Source: an uncultured Prevotella sp.
GTDB lineage: Bacteria > Bacteroidota > Bacteroidia > Bacteroidales > Bacteroidaceae
NCBI GenBank assembly: GCA_900539625.1
Contig: UQCW01000017.1
Span: 1 to 44,886 of the forward strand
Direction: 5' to 3'
Length of the DNA stretch: 44,886 bases
The notes beneath the pieces are model-generated. The model had not been told where the DNA came from. It made no database searches and saw only the letters and a list, made by a program, of their open reading frames with translations. Made by a program: the position numbers and the translations under genes. Shown one piece after another: positions 24,343 through 31,999 of this stretch; position 1 is the stretch's first letter; the number at the start of each line of letters is the position of its first letter.

Positions 24343-24460
24343 GGTGTTGAAAGATTTCTGGTGTGCCTGAGAGAATCACTGGAAATGCTGAAAAGGATTT
24401 TCACGACACTGCATAATCGCACATGATAACAGATTATCACATTGTACAACAAACTAAAAT

Positions 24461-25855
24461 ATGACACAAACGAACCAGAACAGCGAACAAGTGCTGAGAC
24501 ACAAACTCGACCTGCTGCTCCGAACGGGCCAACTGCTCCTTGAAAGCGCAGCAGACACCAACCGCGTGATGCGAAACATGAAACGTACGGCTGCTTTTCT
24601 CGGACTGCCCGAAGAACATCTGCACATTTATGTCACCTACAACATGCTGATGGTGAACCTCAGCGACGCCGAACACTCTTTCTCGAAATTCCAGCGCTGC
24701 GACAAGCATGGCATCAACATGACGACCATCTCGCTCGTGAGCAAGCTTTCTTGGAAGGCCATCCGCGAGGACTATTCCATTGAACGCTATGAGGAGGAAC
24801 TGGAGAAGATCAAGAACCGCCCGAGAAACTATACGCCGTGGCAGGTGGCCATCGGTACGGGGTTTGCCTGCGGCGGCTTCTGCATTCAGTTTGGCTGCGA
24901 CTGGATGGCTTTCCTCTATGCTTCGCTGGCCGCCTGTCTGGGTATGCGTCTGCGCGGAAAACTGGTTGAAATGGGCATGAACGCTTACATGAGCATCGCC
25001 ACGGCGGCTTTTGTCTCAACAATTCTGGCTTGGGCCTCGATGTTCCTGCCGTCGACCTGGACCACCACCCCGCTCCACCCGCTTTTGGCCTGTGCCTTGT
25101 TTATCGTGCCGGGAGTGCCGTTGATCAACTTTGTGGACGATATGCTTGACAACTATATTCAGGTGGGCCTGACGCGTGCCATCAACACGTTCCTCATGCT
25201 GGCGGCCATGACTTTCGGCATTGCGTTCTTCCTGAAGGTGTCGAACTTCGACCTGGCACAGTTCCAACACATCTCGATGATTCCGCACCATGAATACTGG
25301 GAATATGCCGCAGCGGCTGCCATCTCAGCCATGGGTTTCTCCATGATTTTCAACATCCCGCGCCGCCTGCTTTGGGTGGTTGCCATCGGCGGTATCATCG
25401 CTGTCTGCACGCGCAACTTTGTCAACCTCGGCCCGAGCAACGACAACATCGGCCTCGACATGGGTCTCGCCATCGGTTCCTTGGCTGGCTCAGCCCTTAT
25501 CAGTGTGATTTGCGTGAAGGCCGTCCACTGGTTCCACGTGCCCAACCACGTCATCTCCATCCCGAGTGTCATCCCGATGGTGCCGGGCGTACTGATGTAC
25601 CGCGCCTTGGTGGGACTGATTGAAATGAACGGTGTTGTCGGCGAACTGACTGACGCCGTGAAATTCGGTATGGGTTCTGGTCTGACCATCATGTGCATCG
25701 CGCTGGGCGTAGCCATCCCCAACATCTTCGCCCGCCGCTTCATCGCTGCCGACCGACAGAAATTACTGAAGCGCCTCATCGAAGAACGCCGCCAACGCGG
25801 ACGCTTCGAAAGTTTTGAAGCCATCGACAACGAGAAGCAGGCGCAGAACGTATAA
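24461..25855 (+). CDS. thrE: Threonine/serine exporter, ThrE family
   Basis: Predicted to export threonine and serine across the cytoplasmic membrane. The 464-residue product fuses both ThrE halves. The first part, with a soluble N-terminus (HKLDLLLRTGQLLLESAADT, residues to about 130), corresponds to ThrE/YjjP. The later membrane segments (e.g. VISIPSVIPMVPGVLMYRAL) correspond to the YjjB-like half. About ten hydrophobic helices are visible from residue 125 onward. The tail is charged and cytoplasmic (KLLKRLIEERRQRGRFESFE). It stands alone with a terminator. Substrate is by family only. Confidence 0.88.
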   Translation: MTQTNQNSEQVLRHKLDLLLRTGQLLLESAADTNRVMRNMKRTAAFLGLPEEHLHIYVTYNMLMVNLSDAEHSFSKFQRCDKHGINMTTISLVSKLSWKAIREDYSIERYEEELEKIKNRPRNYTPWQVAIGTGFACGGFCIQFGCDWMAFLYASLAACLGMRLRGKLVEMGMNAYMSIATAAFVSTILAWASMFLPSTWTTTPLHPLLACALFIVPGVPLINFVDDMLDNYIQVGLTRAINTFLMLAAMTFGIAFFLKVSNFDLAQFQHISMIPHHEYWEYAAAAAISAMGFSMIFNIPRRLLWVVAIGGIIAVCTRNFVNLGPSNDNIGLDMGLAIGSLAGSALISVICVKAVHWFHVPNHVISIPSVIPMVPGVLMYRALVGLIEMNGVVGELTDAVKFGMGSGLTIMCIALGVAIPNIFARRFIAADRQKLLKRLIEERRQRGRFESFEAIDNEKQAQNV

Positions 25856-25879
25856 GAAGTTTTACAAATCCTACATACA

Positions 25880-25926
25880 AAAAGAGCATGCGACACTTTC
25901 CAATGATGTGTCACATGCTCTTTTTT
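25880..25926 (+). terminator. Terminator of the ThrE-type gene, possibly bidirectional
   Basis: AAGAGCATG-C-GACAC pairs with GTGTC-A-CATGCTCTT around 25880-25922 with one mismatch, then T6. A-rich bases on the left side allow use by the convergent folA transcript too. Confidence 0.85.
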
Positions 25927-25978
25927 ATTTGCGAGTAGGGGTTCTGAAAACAGTTTAGAATCGCGCGTTGGCATTTGC

Positions 25979-26467
25979 CTACAAGCGTTCGTAGTCGGCA
26001 AACGTGTAAGGCACGGCATTTTTCTCGTCGGCCTCGTGGCTTTCCGAGTCTGTCAAATGCCATTCCATAGGGTCGAACTCCGGAAAGAAGGCGTCGGCAT
26101 GTTCAGGCGTGGCCTCAACATGGGTGAGGCAAAGGCGGTCGGCCATTGGCAGGGCCTCCGCATAAACGCTCTCGCCGCCAATGATATAGATGTCTTCTTC
26201 GGGCGCACAAGCGTCGAGCGCCGCCTGCAAGGAAGGGAACACTTCGGTGCCCTCAAAGGAAAGACCTTCCTGGCGCGTGAGCACGATGTTGCGGCGATTT
26301 GGCAAGGCACCTTTCGGGAGCGACTCAAAAGTGCGGCGCCCCATAATGATGGTGTGTCCCGTGGTGAGGGCCTTGAAGCGGCGCAAGTCGGCCGAGAGAT
26401 GATAAAGCAGTTTGTTTTGATAGCCAATGGCGCGGTTGGCAGCCAAGGCACAGATGATGGTCAGCAT
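25979..26467 (-). CDS. folA: Dihydrofolate reductase
   Basis: Reduces dihydrofolate to tetrahydrofolate with NADPH. The 162-residue protein is of normal length and shows the family landmarks: the N-terminal strand with ANRAIGYQNKLLYHLSADLR (substrate residue Asp in the LSADL segment), GHTIIMGRRTFESLPKGALP for cofactor binding, and IYIIGGESVYAEAL (the Gly-Gly pair). It lies 144 bases downstream of thyA in the same direction. ThyA produces dihydrofolate, which FolA recycles, so the pair is functionally linked and probably cotranscribed. Confidence 0.96.
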   Translation of the reverse strand: MLTIICALAANRAIGYQNKLLYHLSADLRRFKALTTGHTIIMGRRTFESLPKGALPNRRNIVLTRQEGLSFEGTEVFPSLQAALDACAPEEDIYIIGGESVYAEALPMADRLCLTHVEATPEHADAFFPEFDPMEWHLTDSESHEADEKNAVPYTFADYERL

Positions 26468-26611
26468 GGTCTGATGGTTTTTGGAAATGGGACGTGGGTT
26501 GCAGAGAGTTTGAGGAGAAGAAGAGCAGAAGGGCGAACGCTTTCCGCGTGAAATGCGACCGTAGGCGTTACGAATTGGATTTACGGAACGTTTCTCACGC
26601 CTGTCTGTCCG

Positions 26612-27406
26612 TCAAACGGAAACCTTTGCGGGAATGTGTGGATATGGGTCGTAGCCCTCCAACTCGAAATCTTCATAGCGGAAGCTAAAGAGGTCTTTGA
26701 CGTCGGGGTTGATTTTCATCGTTGGCAGCGGGCGCGGCGTGCGCGTCAGCTGCAGGCGGGCCTGATCGAGATGGTTGAGATAGAGGTGGGTGTCGCCCGT
26801 GGTGTGGACGAAATCGCCCGGCACGAGTCCGCAAACCTGCGCTGTCATCTGCAATAAGAGGGCGTAGCTCGCGATGTTGAAAGGCACGCCGAGGAAGGTG
26901 TCGGCCGAACGCTGGTAGAGCTGGAGCGAGAGGCGGCCGTCGGCCACATAAAACTGGAAGAGGAGATGACAGGGGGGCAGGTTCATCACGCCGAGGTCGG
27001 CCACGTTCCATGCCGACACAATCATGCGGCGCGAATCGGGCGTTTCCTTGATTTGCCGGATTACTTCGGCCAACTGGTCGATGTGGCCACCTTTATAATC
27101 GGGCCATGAGCGCCACTGATAGCCGTAGATGTGTCCGAGCTCGCCATTTTCGTCGGCCCATTCGTTCCATATTCTCACGCCGTTTTCCTGCAAATAGCGC
27201 ACATTGGTGTCGCCGCGCAAAAACCAGAGAAGTTCATGGATGATGCTCTTCAAGTGGAGTTTTTTTGTGGTGAGAAGCGGGAAGCCCTCTTCGAGATTAA
27301 ATCGCATCTGATGGCCGAAGATGCTCTTCGTACCAGTTCCAGTGCGGTCGGCCTTGACAACGCCGTTGTCGAGGATTTCCTGCAATAAGTTGAGATATTG
27401 TTTCAT
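26612..27406 (-). CDS. thyA: Thymidylate synthase
   Basis: Methylates dUMP to dTMP using methylene-tetrahydrofolate. The product is 264 residues, the same length as the E. coli enzyme, with the catalytic cysteine at about residue 146 in NLPPCHLLFQFYV. Also visible are the phosphate-binding region (QRSADTFLGVPFNIASY), ADRTGTGTKSIFGHQMRFNL near the start, and the C-terminal PYPHIPAKVSV. It sits between topB and folA on the same strand. The presence of thyA means the flavin-dependent ThyX is not needed. Confidence 0.97.
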   Translation of the reverse strand: MKQYLNLLQEILDNGVVKADRTGTGTKSIFGHQMRFNLEEGFPLLTTKKLHLKSIIHELLWFLRGDTNVRYLQENGVRIWNEWADENGELGHIYGYQWRSWPDYKGGHIDQLAEVIRQIKETPDSRRMIVSAWNVADLGVMNLPPCHLLFQFYVADGRLSLQLYQRSADTFLGVPFNIASYALLLQMTAQVCGLVPGDFVHTTGDTHLYLNHLDQARLQLTRTPRPLPTMKINPDVKDLFSFRYEDFELEGYDPYPHIPAKVSV

Positions 27407-27487
27407 GCTTTTGTTGTGTTTCTAAGATGTGAAGCGGGGTTTTCGTTGTCCGCTGAAAGCGTGTGCAGAATGTGTCGGGACGAGGTT

Positions 27488-29605
27488 TCAGTTTCCCTTG
27501 AAAGGTTTGCGCCAGTCGCAGCCTTCTTTCCAGCGGGAGCAACCGTAGGCAGTTTTCCCTTTGATGACTTTTCCTTCGCCGCATTTTGGACATTTGCTGC
27601 CCACGCGGACAATTTTGCGCTTCGGTTTCCCAGCAGCCGGCGCTTCAGAACGGCTGGCCTCTGCGGCGGCACGGAGGCGCGGCGGCAAGGCAGAAGGCCC
27701 CGTTTCCGGCGCTATGCTCACGCGGCGGTTGCTGTTGTCGGAAAGCACCTGGAAGACCACTTCGTTGACCATTTGTTTTAGCTCGTCGACAAACTGGCCG
27801 GCGCCATATTCCTTCTGCTCGATGAGGCGTAGCTTGCGCTCCCAGCGTCCAGTGAGTTCTGCGCTCTTGAGAAGTTCTTCCTGGATGAGATGGATGAGTT
27901 CAACGCCAGTCGGCGTGGCCACCAGCGTTTTGCGCTGACGGCGTATGTAATTGCGTTTGAAAAGCGTTTCGATGATGGCGGCACGCGTTGAAGGACGCCC
28001 GATGCCGTTCTCTTTCAATGCGTCGCGCAGCTCTTCGTCGTCCACCATGCGGCCCGCCGTTTCCATGGCGCGAAGCAAGGTGGCCTCGGTGTAGTATTTC
28101 GGTGGCTGCGTCATTTTCTGCGCCAAGTCGGGCACGTGGGGACCACTTTCCCCCTTCGTGAACACGGGAAGGGTGCGTTCCTCGTCCTGCCGGCGCTCAC
28201 CGTCGGAGTCGGCATTATCGCTGTCGGCGGCCTGGTTGCCCTGCATCAGCACCACGCGCCAGCCCGCATCGAGAATCTGCTTGCCATTGACGCGGAAGGG
28301 CACTTCAGCGGCCTCGCCCGTTACGGTGGTGGTGGCGAAACGGCAGTCGGGATAAAAGACGGCGATGAAGCGACGTGCCACAAGGTCATACACGTTGCGT
28401 TCGATGTCGGTCAGCGCATTTGGCGCGACACCAGTGGGGATGATGGCATGGTGGTCGGTCACCTTTGAGGAATCAAACACCTTTTTGCTCTTGCGCAGTG
28501 GGGCACCGCGCAAAGCGGCGAGCAATTCGCCATATTGGCCGCTGATGCCGTTGAGAATTCCTTTACACTTGGCATAAATATCGTCGCTCAAAAAGGTGGT
28601 GTCGACACGCGGATAGGTCGTCACCTTCTTTTCGTAAAGGCTTTGGATGATTTGGAGGGTGACGTCGGCAGAATAGCCGAATTTCTTGTTACACTCCACC
28701 TGCAAGGAGGTGAGGTCGAAAAGACGCGGCGGCGCCTCCGTTCCGTTTTTCTTCGTCACGCCCGTCACGGTGAAGGGCGATTCCTTGATACGTTCCAAGG
28801 CGGCACGGGCTTCGGCCTCATCGGTGTAACCGCGTCGCGAGACAGAGGATTTCTTGCCGTCGCCAGTTTCGCTTGCCGCGGCCTCGTCCTCGTTCGGATC
28901 GTCCATGACGGCGGTGAAGACCGTGTCGCGATAGCGTGTGGTCAGCACCCAGTAGGGCTCGGGCTTGAAGTTGGCAATCTCCTCACCGCGCCTAACGATC
29001 AGCGCCAACGTCGGCGTTTGCACACGGCCGATGGAGAGGGGCGGCACACCGCGTTCTTGGCGGCCATATTTGAGCGTATAAAGGCGCGTGGCGTTCATGC
29101 CGAGAAGCCAGTCGCCGATGGCGCGACAGAGTCCGGCTTCATAGAGCGACCGATAATTCTCCTGCGGTTTGAGCGCCGCAAAGCCCTCGCGGATGGCTTC
29201 TTCGGTCAGCGAGGAAATCCAGAGGCGCTGCACGGGGCATTTGGCTCCGGCTTTCTGCATCACCCAACGCTGGATGAGTTCTCCCTCCTGCCCGGCATCA
29301 CCGCAGTTGACAATGCTGTCGGCTTTCTGCATGAGGCTCTGAATAATGGCAAACTGATGGGCGATGCCTTTGTCTTGCTTCAGACGTATGCCAAAACGCT
29401 CAGGCACCATCGGCAAAGCCCCGAGACTCCACCGCTTCCATTCGGGACGGTAGTCCTCGGGGTACTTCAGTTCGCAAAGATGGCCAAACGTCCAGGTCAC
29501 CTGGTAGCCGTTGCCTTCCATATAGCCGTCGTGCGACGTGTTGGCTCCCAAAACGTGGGCGATGTCACGCGCCACACTCGGCTTTTCGGCGATACATACT
29601 ATCAT
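27488..29605 (-). CDS. topB: DNA topoisomerase III
   Basis: Type IA topoisomerase that relaxes and decatenates DNA and works with RecQ-type helicases. The 705-residue product has the N-terminal TOPRIM domain (MIVCIAEKPSVARDIAHVLG, and NCGDAGQEGELIQRW near 100), the signature PPLSIGRVQTPTLALIVRRG, and the catalytic tyrosine in VTTYPRVDTTFLSDD near residue 331. It also has the DNA-gate region VTDHHAIIPTGVAPNALT and a C-terminal zinc-finger-like end (KCPKCGEGKVIKG, then a cysteine pair). An acidic, serine-rich insert occurs near residue 240. Chromosomal context and length fit a housekeeping TopB rather than a plasmid or ICE copy. Confidence 0.94.
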   Translation of the reverse strand: MIVCIAEKPSVARDIAHVLGANTSHDGYMEGNGYQVTWTFGHLCELKYPEDYRPEWKRWSLGALPMVPERFGIRLKQDKGIAHQFAIIQSLMQKADSIVNCGDAGQEGELIQRWVMQKAGAKCPVQRLWISSLTEEAIREGFAALKPQENYRSLYEAGLCRAIGDWLLGMNATRLYTLKYGRQERGVPPLSIGRVQTPTLALIVRRGEEIANFKPEPYWVLTTRYRDTVFTAVMDDPNEDEAAASETGDGKKSSVSRRGYTDEAEARAALERIKESPFTVTGVTKKNGTEAPPRLFDLTSLQVECNKKFGYSADVTLQIIQSLYEKKVTTYPRVDTTFLSDDIYAKCKGILNGISGQYGELLAALRGAPLRKSKKVFDSSKVTDHHAIIPTGVAPNALTDIERNVYDLVARRFIAVFYPDCRFATTTVTGEAAEVPFRVNGKQILDAGWRVVLMQGNQAADSDNADSDGERRQDEERTLPVFTKGESGPHVPDLAQKMTQPPKYYTEATLLRAMETAGRMVDDEELRDALKENGIGRPSTRAAIIETLFKRNYIRRQRKTLVATPTGVELIHLIQEELLKSAELTGRWERKLRLIEQKEYGAGQFVDELKQMVNEVVFQVLSDNSNRRVSIAPETGPSALPPRLRAAAEASRSEAPAAGKPKRKIVRVGSKCPKCGEGKVIKGKTAYGCSRWKEGCDWRKPFKGN

Positions 29606-29623
29606 ATTGTTATAAGTAGGGGG

Positions 29624-30430
29624 TCATTGATAAAAAATTGGGGAAGTGGCGTCTGCATCGTTTTCTTCCACGACGAAACGCATCTGCGCTGCGTTGAAGG
29701 CCACGCCCTCACCGGCAAAGAGGCGGGCGATGGTGCCATCGGCGGCCAATGCCTGCGGCGGTCCCTCGGTGAGCCCATCGGCAGAGAGCACCCACAAGCG
29801 GCACGCGAGCTGAAGGGCGAGTTCAAGGTCGTGGGTGGAGAAGAGAATGGTTTTGCCATGAACCGATGAGAGCCGCTCCAAGAGCCTCAGCAGCGCCACC
29901 TTGCCTGGAAAATCCAGAAAAGCCGTCGGCTCGTCGAGCATGATGACGGGCGTTTGCTGGGCCAGGGCTTTGGCAATCATGACGCGTTGCCGCTCGCCGT
30001 CGCTGAGCGTCTGCACCCGCCGTTTCCGCCAGTTGCCAACGCCCATCTGCACCATAGCGTCCTCAACAAGTACGCGGTCGGCAGACGTCAGGCGCCCCGA
30101 CAATCCGGTATAGGGCAGGCGACCCAAGGCCACGACGTCTTCCACAGTCAGCGATTCCGACTCCGTTCGGGCTGTGAGCACAACGGCCACCAGGCGCGCC
30201 AATTCGCTGGCGTTGTATTCGGCAAGCGCCCTGCCCTGCCACCTCACTTCCCCCGCCAACGCGGGCTGCAGAGCGGCCAGCGTGCGCAGCAACGTGCTCT
30301 TTCCTGCCCCGTTCGGACCGACGAGCGCCGTCAGCGAGGCGGGCAGCAACTGGGCCGTGAGACCCTTTGCTACCACCTTGCCACGATAGCCAGTGGAGAG
30401 ATTGGAAATGCTTAAGACGGGCGATTTCAT
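29624..30430 (-). CDS. ABC transporter ATP-binding protein, FecE/BtuD type
   Basis: ATPase of an iron-complex or cobalamin importer. I start it at ATG 30430, where MKSPVLSISNLSTGYRGKVV matches the family N-terminus and the preceding small ORF ends 4 bases upstream; the longer frame to 30484 is unlikely. The 268-residue product shows Walker A GPNGAGKST (residues 38-46), the signature LSDGERQRV, Walker B VIMLDEPTAFLDFP, and the H-loop FSTHDLELAL. No permease or binding-protein gene lies nearby, so its partners must be elsewhere. The relation to the cobalamin or haem operons of this window is only a possibility. Confidence 0.88.
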   Translation of the reverse strand: MKSPVLSISNLSTGYRGKVVAKGLTAQLLPASLTALVGPNGAGKSTLLRTLAALQPALAGEVRWQGRALAEYNASELARLVAVVLTARTESESLTVEDVVALGRLPYTGLSGRLTSADRVLVEDAMVQMGVGNWRKRRVQTLSDGERQRVMIAKALAQQTPVIMLDEPTAFLDFPGKVALLRLLERLSSVHGKTILFSTHDLELALQLACRLWVLSADGLTEGPPQALAADGTIARLFAGEGVAFNAAQMRFVVEENDADATSPIFYQ

Positions 30431-30434
30431 TTGC

Positions 30435-30515
30435 TTATTGTTGGGGTGCCTGATGTTGGGCTTGATCGTTGGAAGAGAAAGCATAGCATCCTGTGTGACC
30501 GATGAGAAATCTCAT
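30435..30515 (-). CDS. Small ORF directly upstream of the ABC ATPase gene (26 codons)
   Basis: MRFLIGHTGCYAFSSNDQAQ and a few more residues end in TAA four bases before the ATPase ATG. Its own ATG overlaps the stop of the preceding 21-codon ORF (ATGA). No family recognised. Tight packing suggests translation, by coupling, but the frame may also be the broken tail of one gene with the preceding ORF. Confidence 0.35.
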   Translation of the reverse strand: MRFLIGHTGCYAFSSNDQAQHQAPQQ

Positions 30516-30577
30516 AAACGGCAAATAGACAGGACATAAGGATTGTATTCCTTACTCCAAATATTGTTCATATCCAT
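30512..30577 (-). CDS. Small ORF at the 5' end of the ABC ATPase transcript (21 codons)
   Basis: ATG 30577 opens MDMNNIWSKEYNPYVLSICR-L. It begins about 12 bases beyond the -7 box, so the mRNA would be almost leaderless. The TGA overlaps the start of the next small ORF. It may be a regulatory leader peptide or the first half of a 48-residue protein interrupted by a frameshift. Confidence 0.35.
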   Translation of the reverse strand: MDMNNIWSKEYNPYVLSICRL

Positions 30578-30588
30578 TTTTACAATTA

Positions 30589-30619
30589 CAAAGGTACATC
30601 GTTTTCGCGGAACAGCCAA
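30589..30619 (-). promoter_or_regulatory. Promoter of the small ORFs and ABC ATPase
   Basis: On the minus strand TTG (30617-30619), 20 bases, then TACCTTTG (30589-30596). Spacing matches the other Bacteroidota promoters in the window. Confidence 0.75.
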
Positions 30620-30697
30620 GCATTGGCGGCAAGCATGCGGCGGGCAAACGGAACAAAAAAATATGGAGAAGATGGTGGCGCATTCAGAGAAATGATT

Positions 30698-30705
30698 TAA
30701 ATTTG
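30698..30705 (+). promoter_or_regulatory. Probable -7 promoter element of the small outer membrane protein gene
   Basis: TAAATTTG fits the consensus, leaving a leader of about 130 bases before ATG 30841. The leader contains no convincing ORF. No distinct -33 box. Confidence 0.5.
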
Positions 30706-30840
30706 CAATTGAACATCCGCTTTGCTATGGCGGAGAAAACATTACACACCCATAATTTGTCGACGCGTTTACCAGACAGGAAGAACAAACACTCTCCCCC
30801 TTCTGACAAACACAGACAGTTTTCTAAAAGACGAACGCTT

Positions 30841-31329
30841 ATGAAAAAGATGCTCCTGACAGCCATTTTTGCCGTTATGGCAACGGCAGGCAGTTTCGCC
30901 CAACGCACCCCGCACGCCATCGGTGTACACTTCGGCGGGTCAACCATGGATTTTGAATATCAATACCACTTCAACAAGAAGAACTTCCTTGACGTGACTG
31001 CAGGAATCTTCGACCTCGACAAGGGGTTCTGTGCTACGGCGGTCTACAACTGGAACATCCGCCAGTGGCCCAACTGGACGCCACGCTTTGCGACCTGGAA
31101 ATTCTGGGGTGGCTTTGGCGGCGGCTTCGGTTTTTATGACGATGATGACGACGACGATTTCTTCCTCGGTCCGGTCGGCACACTGGGATTTGGCTTCACG
31201 CTGAAAGATATTCCGCTCACGCTCGGCATCGACTATCGCCCGATGATTGCCATCAACGTGGGCGACGACTGCAAAATCATCGATTCGGGCTTCAAAAACC
31301 TTGGTGTGACGCTGACCTACCGCTTCTGA
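30841..31329 (+). CDS. Small outer membrane beta-barrel protein
   Basis: I start at ATG 30841, where MKKMLLTAIFAVMATAGSFA is a signal peptide; the frame extends upstream to about 30703 but that would bury the signal and overlap the promoter. The 162-residue product has alternating hydrophobic strands ending in NLGVTLTYRF, typical of an eight-stranded barrel. A loop carries a run of seven aspartates (GFYDDDDDDDFF), which could bind cations. No family can be named with certainty. It has its own promoter motif and a strong terminator. Confidence 0.75.
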   Translation: MKKMLLTAIFAVMATAGSFAQRTPHAIGVHFGGSTMDFEYQYHFNKKNFLDVTAGIFDLDKGFCATAVYNWNIRQWPNWTPRFATWKFWGGFGGGFGFYDDDDDDDFFLGPVGTLGFGFTLKDIPLTLGIDYRPMIAINVGDDCKIIDSGFKNLGVTLTYRF

Positions 31330-31360
31330 TTTGCCCCAACACCACTTTGACGCATACACC

Positions 31361-31412
31361 AACGCCGTGATTGCAAGGGAGAAGACAGTGCTCTCCTTGC
31401 AATCACGGCGTT
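31361..31412 (+). terminator. Terminator of the small outer membrane protein gene
   Basis: AACGCCGTGATTGCAAGG (31361-31378) pairs with CCTTGCAATCACGGCGTT (31395-31412), with a further GAG/CTC extension across a short loop. T-richness after it is modest. Confidence 0.8.
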
Positions 31413-31441
31413 GTGCTTTCATACGGGCAGCCGCCACATCC

Positions 31442-31594
31442 CTAAGGCCCGCCAACACTTAACAATACCGTCAACGCCACTTTTAAAGACGGCCGTCACC
31501 ACTTCACAAGACGACCGTCCCCACTTTACGAGACGGCTGCCACACCTTACAAGACGGCCGTCCTCACCTTACGAGACGGCTATCGCCCTGCAAA
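31442..31594. repeat. 22-bp repeat array C (about 7 units)
   Basis: Units start at 31442, 31464, 31486, 31508, 31530, 31551 and 31573; all are 22 bp except the unit at 31530, which is 21. The typical unit begins AAGACGGCCGTC and ends CACTTCAC or CACCTTAC. The core GACGGCCGTC is palindromic in two units and degraded in the others. The outermost units are the most diverged. It lies between a terminator and the tRNA-Ser promoter. Confidence 0.82.
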
Positions 31595-31639
31595 CCGCCT
31601 TGCAAAACTGCCGCCGCCAACAAAAAAAGCCTTTTTTAT

Positions 31640-31670
31640 TTTGTACTCTCTTCGTTTTACACTATCTTTG
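31640..31670 (+). promoter_or_regulatory. Promoter of tRNA-Ser
   Basis: TTTG (31640-31643), 19 bases, then TATCTTTG (31663-31670): a near-consensus Bacteroidota promoter, 61 bases before the mature tRNA. Confidence 0.88.
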
Positions 31671-31731
31671 CACCCGATTTGCATCGCGCCCTTCGCAACA
31701 ATGCCAATCACATAATTTAATATTTTCATTA

Positions 31732-31819
31732 GGAGAGATGCTCGAGTGGTTGAAGAGGCACGCCTGGAAAGCGTGTATACGTCAAAAGCGTATCGGGGGT
31801 TCGAATCCCCCTCTCTCCG
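31732..31819 (+). tRNA. tRNA-Ser (anticodon GGA)
   Basis: Class II tRNA of 88 bases: acceptor GGAGAGA/TCTCTCC with discriminator G, anticodon stem CACGC/GCGTG around a loop CTGGAAA (anticodon GGA), a long variable arm (near TATACGTCAAAAGCGTATC), and T arm GGGGGTTCGAATCCCCC. It marks the left edge of the haem operon block. Confidence 0.97.
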
Positions 31820-31826
31820 CAGTAAA

Positions 31827-31861
31827 AGCCCTGCAAGTCGAAAGACTTACAGGACTTTTTT
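31827..31861 (+). terminator. Terminator of tRNA-Ser
   Basis: AGCCCTGCAAGTC and GACTTACAGGACT form a hairpin with a GAAA loop (two mismatches), followed by T7. Confidence 0.85.
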
Positions 31862-31999
31862 GGTAGTATGCTCGGCATGAGCATTGTCTAACGGGTGCAA
31901 GTGGATCAAATAACCCAACTTTAACGCTTCAAAGAAAAGCATCCTTCACTATGGCTTTTTTAACCTATTTGGGGTCTGGAAACTGCCAGATGGAGATTT

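Noticed and set aside
23839..24379. Minus-strand open frames of 94-170 codons
   Set aside because: They consist of translated 22-bp repeats and their flanks, with no start signals or recognisable domain.
30703..30840. Upstream extension of the small outer membrane protein
   Set aside because: It would overlap the -7 promoter element and place a signal peptide 46 residues inside the protein.
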